From: Trichaptum fuscoviolaceum
Taxonomy: Eukaryota > Basidiomycota > Agaricomycetes > Hymenochaetales > Trichaptaceae
Assembly: GCA_910574455.1 (NCBI GenBank)
Contig: CAJSYZ010000001.1
Span: forward strand, 1,719,424 to 1,783,423
DNA length: 64,000 bases
Direction of reading: 5' to 3'
The notes beneath the pieces were generated by a model. That model was given only the letters and a program-made list of their open reading frames with translations. It did no database searches and was not told the origin of the DNA. Positions 11,289-22,506 of the stretch are shown piece by piece. Made by a program: the position numbers and the translations under genes. How positions within the stretch are numbered: position 1 is the first letter of the stretch; every line of letters starts with the position of its first letter.

Positions 11289-12058
11289 CTGGCGGTTGCA
11301 TATTGGACCATTCCCCGACACGAAGTGTTCTAGGGTTCACCAGCGCGCGATTCAAGTTTAAGTTGTGGCCGTGTTAAATTTTTATTTCGTTTTACTATGT
11401 TTATGACAAAAGTCAAGGACTCGGATTGTACTAGTACTACTCATTCTATGCCAGTGCTTACTCCCTTTTCAAGTTTAACTTAAAGCTCCTCTCGCACTAT
11501 GCTGCACTATTGGTAGTTAGTACTAGTAGCAACTATGTGACATCGTTTTCTTGATTACTACTATATACTGCAAAAAAATTATTTATTTATTCATAGCATA
11601 TGCTTCAAGTTGATAGTACTACCGTGACTAGTACTACTAGTAGTCTGTGTTCAACTTGAACTTCAACTTCAAGATGGTTAAATTAGAACTTGAAGTAGTA
11701 CTAGTAGTAGTAGTAGCCTGAGGCAGGTTATTGGTTCATTTCCAGTTGTTGGCAAGTTCCATGTTATTGTACACTTTTTACTTGAAGTTTTCTATGTTCA
11801 TACTAGTAGTACTAGTACCAGTAGTAGTAGTACTCAGCCTGAGGCTGCCAGTGCACTGCAGCAGTGGGAAATTTTGACCACTGCCACTGACAGTGGCATC
11901 CGACATGATCCAACTTGAACTTGAAGTCTAAGATGCACCGACTAGTAACACTACAATTCTAGTATAGCTAGTACCATAATCCGTCACTGAACATTTAAAT
12001 GTTATATCCTTACTTCATAAGTTTCAAGGTACTTTGTGAGCTAAATGAGGGTTTATCT
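11289..12058. repeat. Palindromic motif island between convergent genes
   Basis: This is the spacer between the 3' ends of the plus-strand cargo gene and the minus-strand transposase gene. It repeats the ACTAGTAGTACTAC, CTTCAACTTCAAG and CTGCCAGTGCACTGCAG-type motifs in both orientations. No coding region is seen. Any terminators of the two genes must lie here. Confidence 0.65.
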
Positions 12059-15000
12059 TTATTGTTGCCTACTTTCGTACAATGTTTCATGCATGTGCAT
12101 GTCAGCAAATCGGTTAACATAGAATCTATTGTAAAAGTCCAGGGACTCCTCAGGTGTCAATGACTTCGGAGGACATTCATCACCCTCTGGAACCCCAAGG
12201 AGGTGAGCTAAACGGAAGATACTCCCTAGAGCTATCACGGATAACTTTGGAGTTTTTGAGTCACCGTGACGGGGGTAGCCTGACTCCGAGTCGGAGGTGT
12301 CATTCAGGTCACTCCGGCGAGTCCGAGTCAGCGGTTGACGGCAACTTCCAATAGTACTACGCTGGCACGCGGTAGAGGTCTCTGACTCATACTCTGGCTC
12401 GACTATCCACATTCTTGTTTTTCTGTCAGGTGAGTCTCCAACGTTCTTGAAAAACTGGACAAGGGCGCATTCCTGACGTTCTCCATTGGCGGTGAAGGAG
12501 AAAAGAAGCATAACCCGAGCAATTCGCATCCCTGCAAACCCCTTTTTGCGAGAACTAACTTGGACAAGAACGACATCACGTCGTGGTTTTCCGCGCCAAG
12601 AGGGATTGGACCTGATCACCTCCCTCATTGCTTGCTCTATAGGAATTGATTCGCCGCGGTAGGCGAAATACGCGGTAGCTGAATGGAAGATGGCAATGTC
12701 ATTGCCCATGTCCAGTGCAAACTGTTGTTCGGCTATCAGGCTTTCAGAAGCGCTTCCGAGGTCATAGTATCCTAATTCGTTCAAGTTGCACCTTTCGTAC
12801 TTGCAGAATAAGTATATTTTGATGAGTCGTCGGAGCTGTCGGAGTTCCGGATGGCCTTTTATCGCCGCAAGAGCGTTGAGCTGTTTGGGGTACAGCTTAC
12901 TGGACTCTGTAAGGATAGCAACGAATAAGTCAGATATCCAGCGCCACAATTTGAAGCTCGTGTTACTGACGTTGTTTCGAAGCCATTAACATCAAGCTCG
13001 AAGGATCACTTCTACCACCTAAGCAAAACCGATGTTCTGTATTTTCCACATCATGAAGAACAACACTACTTTGCAGTCCTTCCACTGATGAAGTGCTGAA
13101 ATCATCCAGGTCAGCAATTTCGTTGTGCCCTTGATTACCCACAGTGCCATCGAGAAAAATCATCTGTATCATTGGCTGCTCCTGCCACACCAATACACTG
13201 CAACTGCTCCCTCTGATTCGGGATCCTCTCAGCATCATCCTCCTCCGGCTCTGACATATTCTTCCGCAGAACATCTCGCAAAACTTTCCACGTAGCCTCG
13301 GATAGCGTATCGTCTAGCATTCCACGCCGTTTGAAGTCTGACCTCGATGCAATAAGTTTGCTGAGTCGTTGGTTTGCTGTGATCATCTGGCCCAAGGGAT
13401 CATTTCTGTTCGAGCGTCGCCACGTTTCTTTGACCGCATAAATATGTTTATTCTCTGTAATCGATGAACACAGCCCGCTCGGTGCAGCAAACAGAGGGAT
13501 CAATGTTGGATAATGGACCATAGCATGCTGTCGTGGTAGTGAAAAGTTATCCCGGATGCCCTTAGCTATGAATATTTGCCGATAACGGTGAAAGTGATCC
13601 AAAGAGGCTTTGATTTGATCAAGAGTTGAGGCTGTAATCGTGTACCGACGCACAAGGTAACAGAAGTCTAGAAATGCACTTAATGTGCGAATCATATCAT
13701 CGTGTGCAATGCCCACGATAGCCGGAAGATACACCTAAGCAAATTGCATCAAATATCAGCAAACCACTGCCTCGAACAAGATAAAAAGGTCACATACTTT
13801 CATAAGTGCCTTAGAATCATTGCCTGTCCATTGCTTGAAGCCTCGGCCTTCGGGGAATCTGCGAAGTCCAGGAAAAGGAGCAGCAACTCTGATTCTACGC
13901 GGATGTTAGCAATGGTATTTACATTAAACAACTTGCGAAAAAAATCACCTTTTATCCACAATATCCAGCTCTGACGTGGTCAAGCTCTGACATATCCACT
14001 CGACAAGATGATCCTTGAACACGCCTTTGATGATTTGGTGCAGCAGGTCCGGAGATATGAGATCGCATATATCTGCGCGTGGAATGTCATTGGTGAAAGG
14101 CTACGGAGCAACGTATCAGTTGCAATATACGCATCCAATGAATAATTTGAAGCACGTACCACAATGTCCTGGTGGAATCCGTACTCTTTCCGAATTGTTG
14201 CTTTATTCATGTTGTTGGCGTCTACCTGTTCTATCAATCGTTCGTGCAGCTCTTTTGTTCGAGGAATTGATACAAATTCCGGATTATCGAGGTCCTTGTG
14301 AGGCGCTGTGCATCTATAATGTCGAAAGTAAGTCATCACCACAGAGCTTGATTTCAGGAAAGCCTGAGGGCGGTAGTACTTACTTTGCAGCACCATCCAG
14401 TACATATGGCGCAAAGGCTGACCTGTTCCGGATAATCGGCTATATATGAGCCGAGTCCGAAAACCGACCTACGCAAGTGACCATCAGGGCAACGGAGAAT
14501 GGTTTTCTGAGTGTTCATGATCATTGCGGATTTCAGCGAGATTAAGATCCTCGATATAGACGAATGAAAGATCTGATGTCGAAAGTGCCGGAAGTCATCT
14601 GACTTTTCGTATTGCCGCTCAGCTGCAAAGCATCAGAAGTCAATTGAATAGATCACTATTAACACATACTCTTTGGTATTGCCAGAAATGCTATGAGCTG
14701 GACTGTATTCAGTTTCTGGGACCGCCGGGCCTTGTTTGATACATTCCCAATCGAGAGATACAAAGGATAGTATTCATTATTGCCAGTTCCAACAGAAACC
14801 GTTGTCTTATCGCTCCCTAAAATGACCGGGACGAACATAGATCCATGGACTGCTTTATCTTCTGCGTAGATCTTGTTCTAAGTCAAGGATAATAAGTATC
14901 TGTGCGAGTTAATGAGTCATGACTTACAGCCTGTTCCCAAGCAAAATTCCCGGACATGTAATTTCTGAAAACTCGTTCTTTGTCATTGATATTATTGGTG

Positions 15001-16146
15001 TCCTCCTTTGTCTGAAATTCACGAAACGGGACAAAGTCAAATTCGCCTTCTAAAGCCGGGTTATCCACCAAATTTCGGATTACTTCCAAAGGATCCCGAT
15101 ACCATACATCATATTCTTTCCTCTTCCATGACTCGATGTTCTCGTTTGTCGCTTTTTGGCCATTGTCGTTAGTGTAGAAGTTACTGAAGGATTTCCAAGA
15201 TACATCACCGACTTTTGTAGTGTCAATGATCTTGTACAAATTTTGTGCATCTCCATCGAGCAGTGCACCAGCTGTATCCAGACTTGAGTCATCATCATGA
15301 TTGGGATCTGTCGCGTCCAATTCGGGATATCTAATAGATTTTGCGTTCTCCGTGGACTGAATTAGTTGATAAGCCTTCATAATTCCGAGAAGCTTTGTTA
15401 TGTTGCCAGCAGACATTTGCTCTTCGCGATAGAGAAAATCTGCGAGCTCGAAATCTGCTCGGCACGAATAGGGAAACCAGTCATTTGACGCAGGTTCGTT
15501 CCGTGAAACGGGCGGTTCTTCCTTTTCTAAGAAGTTCCCTTCTTCATCGCATGGAGTGGCTGCACGATATTTGGTGTCAGAATGCTAAAGTAAACTGGGG
15601 ACATCATACTTAGCGCGCACCATTTAAATATCTGTGATACACCTTTAAGTTATCATTGTTCTCTTCATAATCTCCAATGTCGGAGTCCAGATCAGCAGAA
15701 GATAGGTCTTGGTCTTCAAGTTCGTCATCTCCAGTGTCAGCATGGGACAGGCAATCAGGACCGTCTAAATCTTGAAGCAGCTCGTCTCGGCCTATGCTAA
15801 GCATCGAGATATCCTGTGTGAGTATAGAAATGTCGTAGTCGTAACTTGAAGAGTTGCAGCCACTTTCATCTTCATGATGGCCCTCCAAGTCTGTTGGAAG
15901 TTCAGGAGAGCCGGGAAGAGCTTGAGGTGTCGAAGGTCGTGCGGGTCGCTTGGGTGAGGAATCCAAGTCGTAACCACAAGCAGCAGGTCTTGTTGCAAAT
16001 GATGACGGGTGAGCTGAATATTCATGTCTTGTCCTTGCGGATTGATTCTTGAACCTCCTGCTGCAGAAGGAGAAGGTGCATCGAATAGTCGGGGGGAAGA
16101 TATCTGTAAGATGAACGGGTTTGGGCCTTCGCCGAGTTACCGGCAT
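12059..16146 (-). CDS. Plavaka (KDZ-type) DDE transposase with C2H2-like zinc finger
   Basis: The product is a cut-and-paste transposase expected to bind element ends in the nucleus. The start at 16146 (MPVTRRRPKP) is followed by a C2H2-like finger (CTFSFC...H-x4-H, about 16,040-16,110), an acidic spacer, and the family segment SNDWFPYSCRADFELADF near 15,440-15,480. Candidate catalytic residues are Asp in GSDKTTVSVG (about 14,805), Asp in SPDLLHQIIKG (about 14,050) and Glu in SITENKHIYAVKE (about 13,455), all in conserved Plavaka contexts. The C-terminus contains VQVSSRKKGFAGMR and VGDSPD...MWIVEPE, also typical. About ten exons join with GT-AG introns. At 14,384-14,386 the frame is off by one base at an exon end (the WC-x-K-CTAP motif), and the join near 13,150 is uncertain, so the copy may be slightly broken. 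Near 12,258-12,365 an extra motif-derived segment interrupts the family pattern. Confidence 0.87.
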
Positions 16147-16624
16147 TAGTTCCAGTAAATTGAACGCTGAATTTAAAGTTGAATGGCACGCTCACGCGGT
16201 GACGCCCGCGTAGTAACAACTTGAAGTTAGTAGTACTACTAGTAGTAGTACCGGTAGCCTGAGTAGCCACAGCCTCAGGCTGTCAGTGACTCAGTGGCAC
16301 CGCCGCCAGCCTGCCAGTGAGCCTGCAAGTGCCAGTGAGTAGTACTAGTACCAGTAGCACTGTGATAGTACTAGTAATAGAGCTAGCCTGAGTATCCGAG
16401 TGTCCAAGTCCGAGTCTGAGTCAGGCTCATTCCGAGTCAGCCTAACTTGAAGGCTGCCAATCACTGGCACTGCCAGTGCCAGCAAGTGCAAGTGGGCGTA
16501 AATTTTCCTTGAATAGGCGCCCTCATCTCCAACTTCAACTACAACTTGCACCTTTGCCAACTCGATTCACCATCGAAACTCATAGCACCTGTCAGCGTGC
16601 CTCGACTTGAAACACTGCACAAGA
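16147..16624. repeat. Palindromic motif island, divergent promoter of transposase
   Basis: This 478-bp spacer separates the transposase start from the ATG at 16,625. It is dense in AGTAGTACTACTAGTAGTAG, GCCTGAGTAGCCACAGCCTC-like, GTCCGAGTCTGAGTCAGG and CACTGGCACTGCCAGTGCC motifs. The last 150 bases are ordinary sequence and are the likely 5' leader of the plus-strand gene. Confidence 0.65.
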
Positions 16625-19600
16625 ATGTCAACTCGAAGACAAACGCGGGCTAAGAATAGCAATCAGCACCCGGGAGCCATAGTCAATAAACTCAGAACAC
16701 GTCAAACGAAAGAGGAGGTATTGAGGGAGAAAGAAGAGAAGGAGAGAAGGAGAGAAGAGCAGGCCTCAAAGCGTGGTGAGGCATTGAGGGAAAAGGAGGA
16801 GAAGGAAAAACAGAAGGAAGAACGGGCAGCTCTGCGCGAAGCTGCGGCTCAACAAGCCGCGGATGCGAGAGAGAAGAGAAAACTTGATGCGGAACAGAAA
16901 CGGGCAGCAAAAGAACAAGAGGCATCTGAGAAGGTACGCAAAAAGAGAGCTGCAGCAGAGCAACAGGAAACAGCAATACTGGAGACGATGGAGCTTGAGA
17001 AGAATTTGTCGAAGGCTCTTGACATTCGCACCCAGATGGGCTCAACTGCACCTAAGCTGGCTGGCACTGACAAACGAGGGCTAAAAAAACCGAAAGACAC
17101 TCCTGAAGCTAGTGAGTCCTTATCTTCAAGACAGCGACAGTCGAGTTACCAGATATTGGCATTGCAGGTTCAACGAACGAGGAAAAAGACAGCTTTTGTG
17201 AAGCTGAAGGCAATGCAAACTTTTATGTTCGTAAGTTGCATTACCTTTACGACTTTAGGTTTTGAAAGATGAACATATTGACTCACGTTATGATGCAGCC
17301 AATTCCGATGGACCAGATAGAGAGCGCGCAAAAAAGGCGAGGAAAAAGGACACCAGAGGTGCACTTCCTTTCCGTACTTGTGTGCAGGGCGCAAAGGCTT
17401 CAAGTCGTATCATAGGAGGCACTGGCTATCATAGTACGCTTGCAGGACAGGACAGCAGTCTTTCTGGTGAGGATACAGACATGATAGACTCGCCCAATAC
17501 GTCGAAACGGAACGATAAGACAAAGCGACCTGTCAGGGCACTTCGCAACACAGATGGATCCACTTTCTTCGGCGGAGAGGGCAGAAATCCTGAGATCGCA
17601 AGGAAGATAGTAGAAGATATTGACTTGTGAGTTTGAAGTCGTACTACTCAACCGTTCGCATCATAGTACGAAAGATGAGTTTCAAATTCAAACAAATTCA
17701 AGTTGATAGTAAGTGTGAAGCTTGATTTAAACTCAGCTACTTGAAGCTTATCATTGTAGTACTACTTACTACTACTACTAGTAGTACTAGTACTGATAGC
17801 TTGAATGCGCCCGCCACTGCCAGTGGCAGTTTGAGCGTGCCACGCGTGCGCCAGTGACACTGCCAGTGGCAGCGACCGTGGCGGCCCGGCGGGTCACCGC
17901 CGTGCCACACTTCTTCAAGATCATCATGAACCCGAACGTTGCAGCTTCTTCACTTATAATGCTCACATCCTTATCTTTGTTTCAAGTTGTGAGCCTGGCT
18001 GACACAAGGAAAATTTAGGCTCCCCGCCTCGGTGCAAGAGGATGCAAACTTTAGTCCTTGGGAGGATGAAGGAGAGACAGTAACCCTCACGAGTTTTCAA
18101 GGTGTAAAGAATAGCTTTGCGAGCGAGCGACAGACGGCACATCTTGTTGACTCCGACACTGATAATGTGAGTTGGTTAAAGCATTCATTAGACTGGCAGA
18201 TGAAATCTTAATATTTTGATTGTGCGTTTAATTAGGACGCGAGGAGACTTACAATACCGCCCCAAGCCAATGTGAGTGCCGCTTAAAGTTCAAAGAAATC
18301 GTTCGATTCACAGAGACTATGCATCGGTGGAGTCCCATGCACAACGATGGCTAATTAACAATGTTTCTGTATCGTATCAGGATGGAGCCAGCAATAAATC
18401 GAAGAAAAGGAAGCTATCCCGCGACACTCTCTCCGACTTGCAGGCTCCTACAACGTTGGTAAGTGGCATCAAATGTCTTGCTTCGTTCGCGCTACTTATC
18501 CTTCCTTCTTTGTGCTCTGGAGAAGAAGAATATCAGGAGACAATCGGCCGTTCAGGTGAGTGTTTCACATCAAAGCATGGATCTGGTGCCGGACTTTCTT
18601 GTGTCCTTCGGCGTCGACATATCTTTACTTCATTACTTACCAAACCGTACTCTGAATAGGGCGCGAAAATGCAGAGAATCGCCAACTCCCAGCTTGATGT
18701 AACGGTAAGTTTATTCTGCTTTTACCCCCTCACTACTCACCTGTCATCTCGTCAGGAGGGTATTACTGTCGATGGACATAGAGAGCAATCGCCGGCGTTG
18801 TATCTGCAGATGCAGGTATGTGTAGGCATCGACACTCAATAGGACAACTTTCTGCACCCCTTTCTTTGGCAAGGATCTGGTCGTCTACTAAGCTTTGCTT
18901 ATTGTAGGACAGCATGATCGCGACTAATAAGAAGAGGAAGTCACCGCCGGACTCTAACTCGCATGCCGTGGTAATTCTTGCATTTCCACCCAATATTCAG
19001 ATCACTTCCTTACTATCTAAAACAGACTAGCATGAACGTGTATATGAAGAAGCCGTCATCACAGGCTGCCTCGACAGTTAGTGTTAATCCTTCTAATCTC
19101 CATTTCATATCATTTCTGATTAAGCAACAAGGATTTGAACCTCACTACTAGTAACAAGAGTAAACTGCAAGACAGTCATTCTCAGGCTGATATACTGGTA
19201 TTCAATTCTCTTCGAGCTTTTCTTGGTAACAATTCCTCTAATTGCTACAGATGAAATCTTCTACTTCTATTCGCAATTTGAAGAGGTCTCTGGCGGCTCA
19301 TGCGCAACATATTGCAAGTGTGAGCTAATTGCTGCAATTGATTCGTGTACTAATTCAAGGCTCCTTTAACAGGCAAGTGGTTGTGAGGTGTCGCTAACAC
19401 CACGAGCACAATCACCTGCGATGACGACAGTATCCATCAGTCCTGAACCCGAAGTGCTCGCAACCAAGGCTCATCTTGGTCATCGCAAAGTCTCTCGGAC
19501 TACTAGCTCTGTGCGTTAATCAAATCATGTCTATGATATACATCCACTAACTTGCAGAAATGCAGACATCTGTAGGGCTTGAGGACAAGGATAGAAATAG

Positions 19601-20996
19601 TATCGGAAGGGAGGGATCCCGCGCTCCCGGCAAAAAAAGGGCAACGAATCAGTGTCTCCCTCCCGGAACTCAGGCAGGCTGGACTCACATTCTTCTGCCT
19701 TCGCTGTATCGCGCAGTTGGAAAGTCCACAACTCCATGGCAAAACCCGGACAATAAGTCCATCGGAGCCTTGTGGGGGAAGGTGTTTGATTCTGTCGAAC
19801 TTAGTTACGACACGCAATTGGCCGACATCTGTTCTTTAGTTGAGTCATCCCTTATTGTCTTTCATCGGCCATTTTGAATCAAGTATGATCTGCCCTGTAG
19901 GCAGCCCAGAGATGCTCTGATAGTTGGCGCAAGAAATTGTTCGAGAAAGCCGAACAATCAAATTTCGAGTTTCGTCGGCAACGAGCGTTCTAAGTCGGTG
20001 GAGACCGAAGAAATTGTGAAGATGTTGCAGACGATGGTCGACAAGAAGAAAGCTGAACCATTCCTCTGGGAAAGCTGGCATAGTATGGATAAGGTATGTA
20101 AAAATTTGCCCCATGTCACCCTTCGTATCCCTGCATTGACTCTGAAAGTACAGAAGCAAGGGTTGTTCTGCTCTGATCTTGTAATCTCAGTGTTGTCCGT
20201 ACACCTAGTCTTGGCCCTGGGTCGGCATAAAGTACTGGATAAAAACACAATAGGAAAGCCTATCGGTGCCCTCGCTCTTGCGGCAACCGCGGTATCTATC
20301 TACTTCAGTTCTTATAGTGGCTTTATTCGCTGAATTTCTCATGAACAGGTCAAGGTTGCAATCGACAAGCAAGTGGCCCGGTTGCAAAAGATCAAAGAAG
20401 AGTTTGGTGGCGCTGAGTGGTACTTCACCAGTGCTCTGTGGCAGCCTCATACGGACGACTATGTTAACTTATTGTCGAATTCCTCGTTTTTTACTGAATC
20501 AAACTGGGAGAAGGTCCGATCCCGCCTAGCAGCTTACAATTCCATTGAAGATTTTAGTGCGGGAAAGAACACCGAACTTGTTGGATCGGGTGTCACTGGC
20601 AGGGATTTCTCCCTGTATCTTGACGTTGGAGACGCGGATGCGAGCGGCGAGTATACATATGGCGAGGGCGCTACTAGAAGTAGTAAGTGCAAGGAGGATA
20701 AGGATAATGACGGCGAAGAAGTCGAGGATTTCAAGGATAGGGAAGACGATATGGAGGACGAGAGTGTGCTTGGCGAGGGAGACGAGGTCGAGGACAAGGA
20801 TCAGGAGGAGGACAAGGATCAGGATCAGGATGAGAACAAGGATGCGGACGAGAATTTCAGCGTGGGTTATGGACGCAGTGGAGGTTTTGAGGGCGAGGAG
20901 AATGACGCAGGCAGAGAGGACTGGGAAGGTGAGGGCGATCGCGAGGAGGACGAGGGTTCATTATGGGATTCGGCTACGGACGGCGCAGACTTTTAA
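16625..20996 (+). CDS. Coiled-coil, microexon and DUF6532-like transposon cargo protein
   Basis: The start is ATG 16625 (MSTRRQTRAK). Residues up to about 150 form a highly charged Lys/Glu/Arg/Ala coiled coil. A long intron (17,627-18,018) uses a GTGAGT donor that also creates an apparent stop. Nine consecutive phase-0 exons of 33-78 nt follow (18,236-19,319), encoding short Ser/Lys/Arg-rich pieces, then a 138-nt exon. From about 19,566 the protein resembles the agaricomycete DUF6532 domain: LPPGTQAGWTHILLPSLYRA, a GLFCSDLVISVLSVHL-like helix and PIGALALAATA, ending with an acidic Asp/Glu tail (20,690-20,990). The DUF name is from memory and moderately sure. Near 19,960-19,995 the best family frame hits a stop and resumes one frame away, so there is a frameshift or an unresolved intron. 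An alternative last exon could end at 21,169. Function unknown. Confidence 0.62.
17627..18018. repeat. Palindromic motif island inside an intron
   Basis: This 392-nt intron of the plus-strand cargo gene has a GTGAGT donor and an ATTTAG acceptor. It carries the TACTACTACTAGTAGTACTA, GCCACTGCCAGTGGC and GTTCAAGTTGTGA-type motifs of the intergenic islands. It is far longer than the other introns of the gene, most of which are 50-110 nt. Confidence 0.6.
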
Positions 20997-21169
20997 GAGC
21001 AGGTCGATCTCTGGTGAGCTTCGGCTTTGACCCATCACCCCGCCACTGTATTCAAGCTCTTACTACCATCAACTTGCAGTGGCATTCGTTCTCTGAATAT
21101 GCCGAGGAACAGCCTGCCAGCGAGGCAGAAGTGGCAAAATACAATCTGGTTCAGGATGCCGTGGTGTAG

Positions 21170-21640
21170 CTACTGAGGGACCGTGACACTGATGCACTGA
21201 TTTCTACTTATTGTCTTAAATTACTTGTGGAAATGAAGTAATTCTGGAACCTCTTACGCACTTACACGCTTGAGTACTGCAAACCGACAGACAAAAAAGT
21301 CTGCTTATATGATTAAATGATGAATTACTTATGGAATGAACTACTTGAACCCCTTACAAACTTATACACTTGAGCACTGCAATTCGAATGCCAGAAAAAA
21401 ACTTCTGATATGCTTGAATGCTGAAGACTGAATGCCTGAAGTACTGATTTAAGTCGACGGCACTGATTTCAGCAGGCCCCTTCCTGAATAATGAAACCAC
21501 ATGCCTGAAATCAGTAAATCAGTAGAATTTCACTTCCCAGGGCTTCAGTAAATTTCAGACCGTTTAAGTAACCTTAAGTGAAAAAGAAGATTCCCTGATG
21601 CACGTCAGGTAAACGAGATAAGATTAGATCCAATCTTTGA
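21170..21640. repeat. Diverged direct repeats and inverted motif at right edge of block
   Basis: Two imperfect direct repeats of about 95-120 bp (about 21,232-21,325 and 21,332-21,425) share GAAxTACTTG..CCTTAC, CTTATACACTTGAG and the GACAAAAAA/CAGAAAAAAA tracts. They are followed by an inverted pair, CACTGATTTCAG (near 21,460) and CTGAAATCAGTAAATCAG (near 21,508). These look like subterminal repeats of a DNA transposon end. No terminal repeat with a partner elsewhere in the window was found. The first conserved host gene starts just downstream. Confidence 0.45.
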
Positions 21641-21691
21641 CGTTTATCTCACGGAGACAGATCTGGAGAGACTTTGTCACCAACCACCACC

Positions 21692-22357
21692 ATGCCCGCC
21701 GAAATTTACAACGCCAATCCAACAGTATTCGTTACAGGAAAGCCCTCTGGGCATTCTTCGCTGAAAACACAATCGCTATGGATGGGAGAGAATGACTCGA
21801 CGCTCGACGACGATTCCGAAGTGGAAGAAATCGATTCCGATGAGATATTCGGTACTTGTTCATTATTTGTCTGCCGGAAAGAATTAAATACGACATCTTA
21901 ATCTACAGAGCACATTCGATCAATATCAGATCCTGAGCATCCGCTAACCCTTGAGCAGCTAGCAGTGGTCTCCGCTCCCCAGGTAGAAGTAAAGGGCAAT
22001 CGTGTCTTAGTAGAGTTTACACCAACCGTTCCTCATTGTGGAATGTCTACTTTAATCGGTGGGCTACAAACCTTTCCTCAAGGTGTTGCGCTAACTATCC
22101 ATTTCATTCACTCTTAGGACTATCGCTTCGTGTGAGGCTCATGAGAACACTTCCACACCGCTTCAAGGTCGATATCCGCGTAAAGCCTGGTTCCCATCAG
22201 GATGGACCCGCACGTAAGTGGTGTGCGGACGGATGCTTCAGCCACTGACTGGTCTACTACAGTAAACAAACAACTAAATGACAAAGAGCGTGTTGCCGCC
22301 GCGTTAGAGAACCCGGCGCTTCTCAATGTCGTTGAAAAATGCCTCTCGACTGCTTGA
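21692..22357 (+). CDS. CIA2: CIA2/MIP18-family cytosolic Fe-S cluster targeting factor
   Basis: The protein belongs to the cytosolic iron-sulfur assembly targeting complex, which delivers Fe-S clusters to nuclear and cytosolic enzymes. The start is ATG 21692 ([11 protein letters not shown]). Four exons (21692-21851, 21909-22058, 22118-22213, 22263-22357) join in frame to about 166 residues, the usual length. An acidic N-terminal segment leads to [14 protein letters not shown] and the family signature [17 protein letters not shown], whose Cys is the conserved reactive cysteine. The C-terminus [12 protein letters not shown] is also typical. This is the first conserved gene right of the transposon block. 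Confidence 0.93.
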
Positions 22358-22506
22358 AAAATGCGCATTGAAGGTGTAGCATACATTCCGATTAGTGTAA
22401 TTCTATAATTGTATATCACAAGGATTGTATAGTACGACAGCAAATGTAACTACGGATACAGTCTAGCAAAGCAATGCTACATAGCGTAAACTTTTTTCAG
22501 CTGCCG

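Larger units (their letters stand above)
195..21640. mobile_element. Plavaka (KDZ/CACTA-like) multi-gene element, approximate extent
   Basis: The block is delimited by the spread of short palindromic motifs on the left and a diverged subterminal-like repeat pair on the right. It holds a Plavaka transposase gene and three other intron-containing genes, arranged minus, plus, minus, plus. Plavaka elements are known from agaricomycetes as part of the Kyakuja-Dileera-Zisupton-related DDE transposons. I could not identify convincing outermost inverted repeats or a target duplication, so the ends are provisional. The left end may lie outside the window, and the block could be two nested elements. 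Two hAT copies and one small inverted-repeat element are inserted in it. Confidence 0.45.

Noticed and set aside
17628..17630. Stop codon ending the coiled-coil gene as a separate short gene
   Set aside because: The TGA is inside a GTGAGT donor, and splicing to 18,019 continues the frame into a coding exon.
20534..20797. Minus-strand Ser-rich frame opposite the acidic tail
   Set aside because: It is the mirror of an Asp/Glu codon repeat and has no independent support.
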